Shown one piece after another: positions 40,742 to 49,993 of a stretch of 64,000 bases of DNA. The stretch's first letter is position 1, and every line of letters starts with the position of its first letter. The notes below the pieces were generated by a model. The model saw nothing but the letters and a program-made list of their open reading frames with translations. It did no database searches and was not told where the DNA came from. The DNA comes from Bordetella parapertussis. Its GTDB lineage: Bacteria; Bacteroidota; Bacteroidia; Chitinophagales; Chitinophagaceae. The DNA is taken from assembly GCA_943331005.2 (NCBI GenBank), contig CALQJX020000014.1:42840-106839 (forward strand), in the 5' to 3' direction. Both the position numbers and the translations under genes were made by a program.

Positions 40742-43700
40742 ATGAGCGCCAGTCAAAATAAAGGCCTTGCATTCGGCCGTCATTACACCCGCGATGGGGT
40801 AAGTCCGTATGACATGTTCGAGTACGATTATCGTACCTCTGTCATTCGCAATCCGAATGGGGAAAAGGTGTTTGAGATGACCAATGTAGAGGTACCCGGG
40901 CATTGGTCGCAGATAGCCACAGACATACTGGCACAGAAGTATTTCCGCAAGGCAGGTGTGCCGCAGCCCGATGGTACTACCGGCCGCGAAACAACAGTAA
41001 AACAGGTTGCCCATCGCCTTGCCGATTGCTGGCGCACATGGGGCGAACAGTATGGCTACTTTGCCTCAAAGAACGATGCGCAGGTATTTTACGATGAGCT
41101 TGTATACAGCATTCTCTACCAGAGCTGCGCACCCAATTCGCCGCAGTGGTTCAATACAGGTTTGTACAACAGCTATGGAATAGATGGCAAGGCACAGGGG
41201 CACTACTATGTAGACCCTGTTACCGGTGCACTGGAGCGCTCTAAGAACGCCTATCAGCGCCCCCAGCCGCATGCCTGCTTCATCCTCAGTGTAGATGACG
41301 ACCTGGTGAACGAAGGCGGCATCATGGACCTTTGGGTGCGCGAAGCACGTATCTTCAAATATGGCTCCGGTGTGGGTACCAACTACTCCAATATCCGTGC
41401 CGATGGCGAAAAGCTCTCCGGTGGCGGCACTTCCAGCGGCCTCATGAGTTTCCTCAAGATAGGCGACCGTGCCGCAGGTGCCATCAAGAGCGGAGGCACC
41501 ACACGCCGCGCTGCCAAAATGGTTTGTCTCGATCTCGATCATCCGGAGGTTATAGAGTTCATCAACTGGAAGGTAGAAGAAGAAAAGAAAGTAGCGGCAC
41601 TCATTGCTGCCGGCTACTCGTCAGACTATGAAGGAGAGGCCTACAAAACCGTTTCCGGACAGAACTCCAACAACTCGGTGCGCATACCCAACGAGTTCTT
41701 TCATGCACTCGATCAGAATGGCGACTGGGAAATGACGGCCCGCAGCAATGGCAAGGTAATGAAGACCGTACCCGCCAAAGAACTGTGGGAGAAGATAGCC
41801 TATGCCGCATGGCGTTGCGCCGATCCCGGTACACAATACAACACTACTATCAACGAATGGCATACCTGTCCCGAGGGTGGTCCTATCAGGGCTTCCAACC
41901 CTTGCTCAGAGTATATGTTCATAGACAATACTGCCTGCAACCTTGCCTCGCTCAATCTCCGTCGTTTTTATAACGAGGAGACCGGCATCTTCGATGTGCA
42001 GGGCTTCGAGTACATGACCCGTCTCTGGACCGTGGTGCTGGAGATATCGGTGCTCATGGCGCAGTTCCCCTCGCCAGAGGTGGCTCAGCTCAGCTACGAC
42101 TATCGCACACTGGGGCTTGGCTACGCCAACCTCGGCTCCATGCTCATGGTCAGCGGCATAGCCTACGACAGCGAGGAGGCCCGCGGTATAGCAGGTGCCA
42201 TTACCGCCATCATGAACGGGGTTGCCTACCGCACCTCTGCCGAGATGGCCCGCAGCCTCGGCGCATTCCCCAGGTTTGCAGAGAACAAAGAACACATGAT
42301 GCGGGTGATGCGCAATCACCGCGCTGCCGCCTACGATGCATCAGAGGCATACGAGGGACTGGAGATAAAGCCGCTCGGCATCAATGCCAAGTATTGTCCC
42401 GACTATCTGCTGAAGGCCGCTACCCGTGCCTGGGACGAGGCCGTGCAGATGGGCGAGCAGTATGGCTACCGCAATGCGCAGGCCACTGTTATAGCACCTA
42501 CAGGCACCATTGGCCTGGTCATGGATTGCGACACTACCGGCGTAGAGCCCGACTTCGCTCTGGTGAAATTCAAAAAACTTTCCGGTGGTGGTTACTTCAA
42601 GATCATCAACCAGTCTATACCTGCCGCCCTCAAAAAACTGGGCTATAACGCAGAGCAGTCCGATGCTATTGTGAAGTATGCCAAGGGGCATGGCACCTTC
42701 GAGGGGGCTCCCTTCATCAACCACCAGAGCCTCAGCGAAAAAGGCTTTATGGGCGAAGAGCTCAAAAAACTCGATACTGCTGTAGAGAGTGCCTTTGAGG
42801 CGGGTTTTGTATTCAATGTTTACACCCTTGGCGAGGAATGCCTGCAGCGCCTCGGCTTCACTGCAGCGCAATATTATGCACCCGATTTCAATCTGCTCGA
42901 ATCGCTTGGTTATACCGACGATGAGATAGATGCTGCCAACGACTACGTATGCGGCACCATGACGGTAGAAGGTGCACCCTTCCTCAGGCCCGAGCATCTT
43001 TCTGTTTTCGACTGTGCCAACAAATGCGGCAAAAAAGGCGAGCGCTACATACACGCGCATGGCCACATCCGCATGATGGGGGCAGTGCAGCCATTCATCA
43101 GCGGTGCCATTTCCAAGACCATCAATCTGCCCAACGAGGCCAATATCGATGAGATAAAAGATTGCTACTACCTCAGCTGGCAGCTGGGCCTCAAGGCATG
43201 CGCCCTTTACCGCGACGGCTCTAAACTCAGTCAGCCACTCAGCAACAAAAGCGACAAAAAGAAAAAAGAAGAAGTTGCCGAAGAGGCCACCGACTCAGGC
43301 CTTATCATAGATATGAGCAAGCTCACCGTAGAGGAGCTGCTCGATGAGGTGAATAAACGCGTACAGGCCAGCCCCGACACGCAGCTGAAGCGCGAGCTGA
43401 GCCGCATTGTAGAGCGCAAGCAGCTGCCTGCCAAGCGTCGTGGCTACACTATCAAAGGCAAGGTAGGCGGGCAGGCCATCTTCCTGCGCACCGGCGAGTA
43501 TGGCGATGGCACCCTCGGCGAGATATTTGTAGATATGGCCAAGGAAGGCGCCACTATGCGCAGCCTGCTCAATAGTTTTGCCATAGCCATTTCTGTGGGC
43601 CTGCAGTATGGTGTGCCGCTCGAAGAATATGTAGATAAGTTCACCTTCTCCCGCTTCGAGCCATCGGGCATGGTAGAGCACCCCAATATCAAGAATGCCA

Positions 43701-44032
43701 CTTCCGTGCTCGACTATATCTTCCGGGTACTCGCCTACGAATACCTCGACCGCGACGATCTGGTACACGTACCCGATCCCAACCGCCGCACCCATGCACA
43801 GGAGGTCGAAGACCGCCGCGAGGAGCTCTCTCAGGTAAGGGTCACAGCAGCACAGGCACCCAAAAGCAAGTCGCCGGTGGCACCTGCACCTGTAGCAGTA
43901 TCTGCAGACATAAAAAAACTGATGGGCACCAGCGCCGATGCGCCTGCCTGCCGCAACTGCGGCAACATCACCCTGCGAAACGGCACCTGCTATATGTGCC
44001 CCAACTGTGGCACCACCACCGGTTGCAGCTAG
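40742..44032 (+). CDS. nrdJ: Vitamin B12-dependent ribonucleotide reductase
   Basis: Class II reductase that makes deoxyribonucleotides using adenosylcobalamin, without oxygen. It has 1,096 residues. SCAPNSPQWFNTGLYN and CFILSVDDDL near the N-terminus lead into the barrel with KYGSGVGTNYSNIR, GGTSSGLMSF, NPCSEYMFIDNTACNLASLN (active-site Asn-Cys-Glu loop) and APTGTIGLVMDCDTTGVEPD. A TSCPD-type domain follows (about 900-1010; YGDGTLGEIFVDMAKEGATM). The C-terminus ends in a zinc-binding module, CRNCGN...CYMCPNCGTTTGC. The length and C-terminal TSCPD identify the NrdJ long form. A strong terminator follows. Confidence 0.96.
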   Translation: MSASQNKGLAFGRHYTRDGVSPYDMFEYDYRTSVIRNPNGEKVFEMTNVEVPGHWSQIATDILAQKYFRKAGVPQPDGTTGRETTVKQVAHRLADCWRTWGEQYGYFASKNDAQVFYDELVYSILYQSCAPNSPQWFNTGLYNSYGIDGKAQGHYYVDPVTGALERSKNAYQRPQPHACFILSVDDDLVNEGGIMDLWVREARIFKYGSGVGTNYSNIRADGEKLSGGGTSSGLMSFLKIGDRAAGAIKSGGTTRRAAKMVCLDLDHPEVIEFINWKVEEEKKVAALIAAGYSSDYEGEAYKTVSGQNSNNSVRIPNEFFHALDQNGDWEMTARSNGKVMKTVPAKELWEKIAYAAWRCADPGTQYNTTINEWHTCPEGGPIRASNPCSEYMFIDNTACNLASLNLRRFYNEETGIFDVQGFEYMTRLWTVVLEISVLMAQFPSPEVAQLSYDYRTLGLGYANLGSMLMVSGIAYDSEEARGIAGAITAIMNGVAYRTSAEMARSLGAFPRFAENKEHMMRVMRNHRAAAYDASEAYEGLEIKPLGINAKYCPDYLLKAATRAWDEAVQMGEQYGYRNAQATVIAPTGTIGLVMDCDTTGVEPDFALVKFKKLSGGGYFKIINQSIPAALKKLGYNAEQSDAIVKYAKGHGTFEGAPFINHQSLSEKGFMGEELKKLDTAVESAFEAGFVFNVYTLGEECLQRLGFTAAQYYAPDFNLLESLGYTDDEIDAANDYVCGTMTVEGAPFLRPEHLSVFDCANKCGKKGERYIHAHGHIRMMGAVQPFISGAISKTINLPNEANIDEIKDCYYLSWQLGLKACALYRDGSKLSQPLSNKSDKKKKEEVAEEATDSGLIIDMSKLTVEELLDEVNKRVQASPDTQLKRELSRIVERKQLPAKRRGYTIKGKVGGQAIFLRTGEYGDGTLGEIFVDMAKEGATMRSLLNSFAIAISVGLQYGVPLEEYVDKFTFSRFEPSGMVEHPNIKNATSVLDYIFRVLAYEYLDRDDLVHVPDPNRRTHAQEVEDRREELSQVRVTAAQAPKSKSPVAPAPVAVSADIKKLMGTSADAPACRNCGNITLRNGTCYMCPNCGTTTGCS

Positions 44033-44062
44033 TATCACAGCAATAACAAATCACGCCATACC

Positions 44063-44096
44063 AAACGACCACTGCCTGTGCAGTGGTCGTTTTTAT
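44063..44096 (+). terminator. Intrinsic terminator of nrdJ
   Basis: Perfect stem AAACGACCACTGC / GCAGTGGTCGTTT with loop CTGT, followed by a T-run. Confidence 0.9.
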
Positions 44097-44149
44097 TACA
44101 GCAGATTGGGGGAGGCAAAAGGCGTCATAACAAAGAACAGATACCACCC

Positions 44150-44665
44150 CCAAGTGTCCTTCTCAATCCCCTGTGCCCTTAGTGTTTCCCCTTAGTGTCC
44201 CTTGTGGTTAAAGTACAGCCCCACCCAGTGTTTAGTAGAGTCCACCATTGTGCTCCTCGTGCCCCTTGTGGTTAAATTTTAAAACGCATTTGTGGTAAAG
44301 CACAGCCCACCCCTTGTGTCCTTACCAAACCCTGTGCCCTTAGTGTTTCCCCTTAGTGCCCTTTGTGGTTAAAGTACAGTTCAATCTTTGTGAACCTCGT
44401 GCAGAAACCATTTGTCATGTTGAGCAAGCGAATAGCATAGTGCGCCAGCTGCGCAGCGAAACATCTCTGGATAATGCAAAACCCGGCACGAGTAACAGAT
44501 TTTTCGCGTCGCAGCTACGCGCCCGTCCTGGCGCTCGCTCAATAGGACAAAGAATGAGTAACAACCATCGTGGCTATCTTAATCCTTGTGTCCTTAGTGT
44601 TTCCCCTTAGTGTCCCTTGTGGTTAAAGTACAGCCCGTCCTTTTTGGTTAAAGTATAAACCTCTG
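44150..44665 (+). repeat. Intergenic repeat block 1 (TGTGGTTAAA monomers)
   Basis: Array of degenerate short units such as CCTTAGTGTTTCCC and CCTTTGTGGTTAAAGTACAG, seen at about 44200, 44263, 44361, 44617 and 44640. In the reverse frame these translate as the well-known spurious peptide N-H-K-G-H-K-E. It contains one copy of a 140-bp palindromic element (44411-44551). The segment from about 44270 to 44560 is almost identical to 48310-48600. Confidence 0.8.
44411..44551 (+). repeat. MITE-like palindromic element, copy 1
   Basis: About 141 bp bounded by TTTGTCATGTTGAGC at the left and GCTCAATAGGACAAA at the right (imperfect inverted termini). Internal sequence includes GCGAAACATCTCTGG and TTTTTCGCGTCGCAG. 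Two further copies lie at 46806-46945 and 48451-48590, in the same orientation. Confidence 0.75.
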
Positions 44666-44713
44666 GTTAAGTATGGGGTTTATTTTATATTTTTATCTTA
44701 CAGCCGCTATACT

Positions 44714-46591
44714 ATGAAACATATCCTCCTGTTACTGCTCTTTCCCTTTTTCGCAAATGCGCAATACGCTATTACTACAGTAGCGGGTACAGGGGTATAT
44801 GGTTTCACAGGTAGTGGTGGCCCTGCTACTGCAGCCAATCTCAGTACCACTTATTATGTGTATGCAGACAATAGCGGCAACATTTACATTGCAATGCCAC
44901 ATGGGGTGCGCATGGTCGATGCTGCCGGTATCATGCACGATATTGCAGGTAGTGGCATCGTTGGTTATTCAGGCGATGGAGGTCCTGCTACAGCAGCCTT
45001 GCTCAATAATCCGCAAGGTGTCACTAAAGATACTGCAGGCAACATATACATTACAGAACAAGCGGGACATGTCATTCGTAAGATTGATGTGGCAGGTATC
45101 ATTACAACCATTTGCGGCAATGGAACCGCAGGCTATTCAGGCGATGGTGGCCCGGCAACAGCAGCATTGGTAAGGGGACCGGCCGGTATTACTACCGACA
45201 GGAACGGGAATATCTTTTTTGCCGACCCTGCAAATCATTGTGTGCGAAAGATCAGTAGTACAGGTATTATCTCTACTCTTGCCGGAAACGGAACTGCCGG
45301 ATTTTCGGGCGATGGTGGTCTTGCTGTTCTTGCCCGGCTATATGCCTGCAGCGATGTTGCGGTAGATACTTTCGGTAATATATTCATTGCAGATGCTTCT
45401 AATAACCGCATCAGAAAGATAGATGCTTCCGGTATCATCACTACAGTAGCGGGCAGTGTTTCTCCGGGTTTTACCGGCGATGGAGGTCCCGCTACTCTGG
45501 CACGCATTAATTCAATAGGTGTTACAGTAGATGGTCAGGGTAGACTATTTCTGGCAGAAGCCAACTATCATAGGATACGTATGGTCAACACTTCCGGTAT
45601 CATCAATACCATTGCAGGTAATGGTACTTCCGGTTATCTCGATGATAGTTGCAATGCACTAAACGGTAAGCTGTTCAGGCCTGGAAAAGTATCGTTGGAT
45701 ACTGCCGGCAATATTTACATATCAGATATTGCCAACCTGAGAGTGCGAAAGCTGGTGCCCGATTTTATTCCATACTTCACTTCCGGCAATGTGCATACAT
45801 TGTATCTGTGCCGCAATGCGCCTGCATATGATCTGAATAGCTGGCTAAGTGTCACAGACACCAATTCGGGTCAGGGGCTCAGTTGGTCATTGCTCACAGC
45901 TCCTTTGCATGGTACATGCACAGGGTCATACAGCACTACCATTACAGGGTCCGTAACCACACCATCAGGTCTTTTCTATACCCCCGCTACCGGTTATTCA
46001 GGTGCCGATACCTGCCGGTTGGTTGTTACAGACTGTGCCGGTGCAAAAGATACGGTCAGCATATTTGTTTATGTCTACGACCCCGGCGCAGGCGCAGGAT
46101 TACTCTCCGGTGCCGATTCGGTATGTGTGGGAGCGGCAACCACGATCACAGCTTCAGTTCCCGGAGGTACGTGGGTTGCGGCAGGTAGCAATATTACCGT
46201 ATCCGCCGGACTCATAAATGGACTTGCGGCAGGAAATGATACAGTTTACTATGTGGTTAACAATAGTTGTTTGAATGACACAGCAACACACAGCATATCT
46301 GTGCGGGCATGTACCGGTGCCGTAGCACCTGCGGGTACTACCACCGTTGTAAATGCACTACAGTTATGGCCCAATCCCTGCACAACAGCGTTTAATATTA
46401 ATGTGACCGGTCCCGAAACCGAAGAGCTGCATATAGAGATAACAAATGTTTTGGGAAGAAAAGAAACAACATGCAGCATAACTACCAATACAGTGAAAAG
46501 TATAGAATTATCCCTGCCAGCCGGACTCTATTTTATTACTGCTACAACACCGTCACACACATACACCGGCAAGCTTATTGTAGTCAGATAG
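44714..46591 (+). CDS. Secreted NHL-propeller protein with T9SS sorting domain
   Basis: A 625-residue secreted protein. A signal peptide (ending FANAQ) is followed by six NHL-type repeats (about 20-345), each with a turn such as AGSGIVGYSGDGGPATAALL and a strand such as DTAGNIYITEQAGHVIRKID; together they form a beta-propeller. A region of about 200 residues follows with cadherin-like and Ig-like character (FYTPATGYSGADTCRLVVTD). A type A sorting domain closes the protein (LWPNPCTTAFNINV ... EITNVLGRKE ... LPAGLYFITA ... YTGKLIVVR). Likely exposed on the surface by the T9SS; binding role unknown. It is flanked by repeat blocks on both sides. Confidence 0.88.
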   Translation: MKHILLLLLFPFFANAQYAITTVAGTGVYGFTGSGGPATAANLSTTYYVYADNSGNIYIAMPHGVRMVDAAGIMHDIAGSGIVGYSGDGGPATAALLNNPQGVTKDTAGNIYITEQAGHVIRKIDVAGIITTICGNGTAGYSGDGGPATAALVRGPAGITTDRNGNIFFADPANHCVRKISSTGIISTLAGNGTAGFSGDGGLAVLARLYACSDVAVDTFGNIFIADASNNRIRKIDASGIITTVAGSVSPGFTGDGGPATLARINSIGVTVDGQGRLFLAEANYHRIRMVNTSGIINTIAGNGTSGYLDDSCNALNGKLFRPGKVSLDTAGNIYISDIANLRVRKLVPDFIPYFTSGNVHTLYLCRNAPAYDLNSWLSVTDTNSGQGLSWSLLTAPLHGTCTGSYSTTITGSVTTPSGLFYTPATGYSGADTCRLVVTDCAGAKDTVSIFVYVYDPGAGAGLLSGADSVCVGAATTITASVPGGTWVAAGSNITVSAGLINGLAAGNDTVYYVVNNSCLNDTATHSISVRACTGAVAPAGTTTVVNALQLWPNPCTTAFNINVTGPETEELHIEITNVLGRKETTCSITTNTVKSIELSLPAGLYFITATTPSHTYTGKLIVVR

Positions 46592-46639
46592 TATTTACCG
46601 GTCTTTGATAGCACACCCTCCACTAGGGCAACTTAACAA

Positions 46640-47045
46640 TTGCGAGTGCCACCTCTTCTGTCCTTCTCAAACCCACTCGTGTCTCTTGTGGTTAAAGTAC
46701 AGCCCCACCCGGTGTTTAGTAGAGTCTACCTTTGTGCTCCTCGTGCCCCTTGTGGTTAAATTTTAAAACGCATTTGTGGTAAAGTAATAATACCTACAGA
46801 AACCATTTGTCATGTTGAGCAAGCGAATAGCATAGTGCGCCAGCCGCGCAGCGAAACATCTCTGGATAATGCAAAACCCGGTACGAGTAACAGATTTTCG
46901 CGTCGCAGCTGCGCTCCCGTCCTGGCGATCGCTCAAAATGACAAAGAATGAGTAACAGCCATTGTGTCCTTCTCAATCCTTGCGTCCTTAGTGTTTCTCC
47001 CACGTGCCCTTTGTGGTTAAGTACAGCACGCCAACCAAAGTGTTC
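46640..47045 (+). repeat. Intergenic repeat block 2
   Basis: Same short units as block 1 (CTTGTGGTTAAAGTACAGCCCC near 46685; CTTGTGGTTAAATTTTAAAACG near 46750; CTTTGTGGTTAAGTACAGC near 47012), with the palindromic element copy 2 inside. Several open frames here are artefacts of the repeats. Confidence 0.8.
46806..46945 (+). repeat. MITE-like palindromic element, copy 2
   Basis: 140 bp from TTTGTCATGTTGAGC to GCTCAAAATGACAAA. These termini are inverted repeats of each other with a single mismatch, clearer than in copy 1. Confidence 0.78.
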
Positions 47046-47088
47046 CCCGCATTTACTCAGTTTACAGGAAATGAGTAATTTTATTTCC

Positions 47089-48285
47089 ATGAGATACATT
47101 TACTTCCTCCTTAGCCTTGTTATGCTTGCTGCCTGCAGCAGCAACAAAAAGAAACCTGTTTCAGTTATCGGGGGCGAGGCTCATTATCTCTACAAACGCT
47201 ACACCGGCACTATTGCCGGGCAGCAGGTGGTGCTCAATCTCTATCTCATGCAGCAGGATAGCAATAGCGCCCCATACATTGTCAGTGGCACTTATTGTTA
47301 CCGCGGCAAGAGCCAGATCATAGATCTGGAGCTTACCAACGAAGAGGCCGAAGGAGATGTAACACTCAGCGAGTCGGTAGAGACAGAGTATCGCCCCGAT
47401 ACCGATGCACCCAACTGGCAGGTAGGCCTCTTAGAGCAGGGCGTAGAGGGCTGGTGGAACAGTGCCGATGGCAAGACCAGATACAAGATAGAACTGCAGG
47501 AAGACTACAGCGATGCCTATTCCTTTATTTTCTTTTCCGGTGCCGACTCTGCTTTTGCCAACAGCAAGAAGTACAGGTATCGCGTTGGTTTCTCCTACAA
47601 CTTCATGTCGCAGCAGGCCGCCAAGGGCATAGATTATGCTTTTATAGATCAGGCTGTAGGGCTCGAAATGGATGGCGACTCTATGGATGCCCGCAATATC
47701 TATGACTATGTGCAGCTGAAAAAGAAAAAGACCTTCCGCGACTATCGCGAGGTGATGGCCGCCATCATTAACAACGACGAAGAGGAGCTCAACTACAGGC
47801 ACAACTGGGAAAACAAGATCTCCGGCTTTTGCCGCTACAACGATAGGGGCATACTTGTCTACGAGGTCAGAGACTTCTCTATCACACAGGGCAATATGCT
47901 TGAGGTGTTCAAATACATCAGTATGGATGCCCGCAACAGAGCCGTCTTTCATCTCCCCGATCTGATGAATATAGACATCCCCGTTTTGCAGCAGCTCCTT
48001 ACCGATGCCGCAAATAAATTCATCAGCCCGCTCAGTGGTCAGCCCATTGCCGGCAAGCTCTTAGTAGAGTCTGTTCCCCCCACCGAAAATTTTGCCTTGT
48101 CAGATATAGGTATTGTCTTCTATTACAATGTAGAAGAGATAGCCCACATAGATCATGGCAAGATAAGTCTCTTTGTCCCCTATACGGCCATCAGCAACAT
48201 GCTCTTACCACAATTCAAAGAACGCATGAACCTCGCCCTCCCCGCCACAGACTCCGTTACCACCCCTGCAGATAGTGTGCAGTGA
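47089..48285 (+). CDS. DUF3298-like lipoprotein
   Basis: A 398-residue lipoprotein from ATG 47089 (MRYIYFLLSLVMLAACSSNK, lipobox LAAC, Cys16). The N-terminal half has YKRYTGTIAGQQVVLNLYLM, a beta-sandwich of the kind found in stress-related lipoproteins. The second half (about 235-385) contains FKYISMDARNRAVFHLPDLM, the late motif LSDIGIVFYYNVEEIAHIDH and LFVPYTAISNML, matching the DUF3298 (RsiV C-terminal-like) domain. Its role is unknown; relatives are cell-envelope proteins. The frame upstream of 47089 only reads through repeat block 2. Repeat block 3 starts 5 bp after the stop. Confidence 0.75.
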   Translation: MRYIYFLLSLVMLAACSSNKKKPVSVIGGEAHYLYKRYTGTIAGQQVVLNLYLMQQDSNSAPYIVSGTYCYRGKSQIIDLELTNEEAEGDVTLSESVETEYRPDTDAPNWQVGLLEQGVEGWWNSADGKTRYKIELQEDYSDAYSFIFFSGADSAFANSKKYRYRVGFSYNFMSQQAAKGIDYAFIDQAVGLEMDGDSMDARNIYDYVQLKKKKTFRDYREVMAAIINNDEEELNYRHNWENKISGFCRYNDRGILVYEVRDFSITQGNMLEVFKYISMDARNRAVFHLPDLMNIDIPVLQQLLTDAANKFISPLSGQPIAGKLLVESVPPTENFALSDIGIVFYYNVEEIAHIDHGKISLFVPYTAISNMLLPQFKERMNLALPATDSVTTPADSVQ

Positions 48286-48289
48286 TACT

Positions 48290-48785
48290 GTCACCTCGTG
48301 CCCCCTGTGGTTGAAATTTCAAAACGCATTTGTGGTAAAGCACAGCCCACCCCTTGTGTCCTTACTAAACCCTGTGCCCTTAGTGTTTCCCCTTAGTGCC
48401 CTTTGTGGTTAAAGTACAGTTCAATCTTTGTGAACCTCGTGCAGAAATCATTTGTCATGTTGAGCAAGCGAATAGCATAGAGCGCCAGCCGCGCCGCGAA
48501 ACATCTCCGGATAATGCAAAACCCAGCACGAGTAACAGATTTTTCGCGTCGCAGTTACGCTCCCGTCCGGCGCTCGCTCAAAATGACAAAGAATGAGTAA
48601 CACCCCTTAGTGTCCTTCTCAATCCCCTGTGTCCTTAGTGTTTCTCCCTTGTGTCCTTTGTGGTTAAATTTTAAAACGCACTTGTGGTTAAAGTACAGCC
48701 CACCTTTGTGCTCCTTGTGCCCTTTGTGGTTAAAATTTCTAAACATATTTGTGGTTAACTATAGTCCGCCGCTTGCGTTTATCGC
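48290..48785 (+). repeat. Intergenic repeat block 3
   Basis: Carries TGTGGTTAAA-type units at about 48299, 48402, 48650, 48685 and 48722, plus palindromic element copy 3. The left half is a near-exact copy of block 1, including the unique-looking linker GTTCAATCTTTGTGAACCTC. Confidence 0.8.
48451..48590 (+). repeat. MITE-like palindromic element, copy 3
   Basis: 140 bp from TTTGTCATGTTGAGC to GCTCAAAATGACAAA, nearly identical to copies 1 and 2 and in the same orientation. Confidence 0.78.
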
Positions 48786-49193
48786 CACCCCGTAGTAATT
48801 ATTTTTTATCATACTACACAAAACACCTTATCATAGATCTTTCTTTTGTCTGTTTTGCAGCACACATTTACCTTTAGCCTGCGCTTCGGCTGCCTGGGCA
48901 TATATACTTCGGCCACCATTGCGCATTACACATTATACACCCTGCTATGTACTACATATTAAAAATATCGCGCGAGAAAAAAATGGGAAATTTTTGGAAA
49001 CTTTTTTCCGCCGCAATGCCCTGCTGTAAAGAAATTGCTCATTTTTTATTTTTTTCTGAAAAACGGGCAATTTCAAAACATGCATTCCTGCATTATGTAT
49101 AACTGCAGTTGTTGCCCCAGTTTTTTTGTCAGTTCACTTATTTTTAGCATCCGCACCCTTACCACCGTCATTTCATTCACTTCTATTATTGCT
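48786..49193. other. Non-coding region with an element related to 8225-8271
   Basis: No convincing gene. At 48968-49013 it holds TCGCGCGAG, then ATTTTTGGAAACTTTTTTCC and GCCG, related to the reverse complement of 8225-8271. At 49029-49072 it has AATTGCTCATTTTTTATTTTTTTC and CGGGCAATTTC, another motif shared with the 8.2-kb region. Confidence 0.5.
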
Positions 49194-49201
49194 TATCTTT
49201 G
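49194..49201 (+). promoter_or_regulatory. -7 promoter element for the enoyl-CoA hydratase gene
   Basis: TATCTTTG followed by ATTCT and ATG at 49207. It rejects the longer open frame starting at 49126. Confidence 0.7.
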
Positions 49202-49206
49202 ATTCT

Positions 49207-49983
49207 ATGAGTACCGTATTGCTGCATAAAGAACATGGCGTTGGCTACATTACGCTCAACAGGCCCGATAAATACAACAGTTTCAACCGCGAGATGGCTA
49301 TGGAGCTGCAGGAAGCACTGGACGACTGTGCCGGTGATGATGAGGTAAGGTGCATCTACCTTACCGGTGCCGGAAAAGGTTTTTGTTCCGGTCAGGATCT
49401 TTCTGAGGCCATAAACCCCAGTCCCGAAGATTTTGAACGGCTGGTAAGCGAGCACTACAATGCCACCATTCTGCGCATACGCAATGTAGAAAAACCCGTT
49501 ATAGCCGCCGTTAACGGCGTGGCTGCCGGTGCCGGTGCCAATATAGCCTTGGCCTGCGACATAGTGCTGGCTGCAGAAAGCGCCTCCTTCATACAGGCCT
49601 TTAGCAAGATCGGCCTCATACCAGATAGCGGGGGCACCTACTTCCTGCCGCGCCTCGTGGGTATGCAGCGCGCTGCCGCCCTCATGATGACCGGCGAAAA
49701 AGTAGCCGCCGCCGATGCCGTAGCTATGGGCATGATCTATAAATCTTTTGCCGACGATGTTTTTGAGGCAGAGGCTAAAAAGATGGCCACCATGCTGGCG
49801 CAGATGCCCACCAGGGGCATAGGCCTCACCAAGCGCCTGCTCAACAGCACCTACAACCACAGCATAGAAGGGCAGCTGGATATGGAAATGAGAACACAGG
49901 TCATAGCCGGCAGCACGCACGACTTTAAAGAAGGCGTACAGGCTTTTCTGGAAAAAAGGAAACCCGTTTTCAAAGGAAAATAA
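49207..49983 (+). CDS. Enoyl-CoA hydratase/isomerase, PaaG-like
   Basis: A 258-residue crotonase-fold enzyme from ATG 49207. ITLNRPDKYNSFNREM, GAGKGFCSGQDLSE (first oxyanion-hole region), KPVIAAVNGVAAGAGANIAL followed by ACD (second oxyanion-hole Gly) and IGLIPDSGGTYFLPRLVG are the family signatures. The catalytic Asp in PDSGGT and the SGQDL variant point to the PaaG group (ring-1,2-epoxyphenylacetyl-CoA isomerase) rather than a classical hydratase, but no other phenylacetate genes are nearby. The next gene follows after 10 bp. Confidence 0.85.
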   Translation: MSTVLLHKEHGVGYITLNRPDKYNSFNREMAMELQEALDDCAGDDEVRCIYLTGAGKGFCSGQDLSEAINPSPEDFERLVSEHYNATILRIRNVEKPVIAAVNGVAAGAGANIALACDIVLAAESASFIQAFSKIGLIPDSGGTYFLPRLVGMQRAAALMMTGEKVAAADAVAMGMIYKSFADDVFEAEAKKMATMLAQMPTRGIGLTKRLLNSTYNHSIEGQLDMEMRTQVIAGSTHDFKEGVQAFLEKRKPVFKGK

Positions 49984-49993
49984 ATAATACTAT

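Noticed and set aside
48555..48746. Open frames made of N-H-K-G-H-K-E type peptides, also at 44150-44665 and 46640-47045
   Set aside because: These are translations of degenerate intergenic repeats, a known source of spurious small proteins in Bacteroidota genomes.
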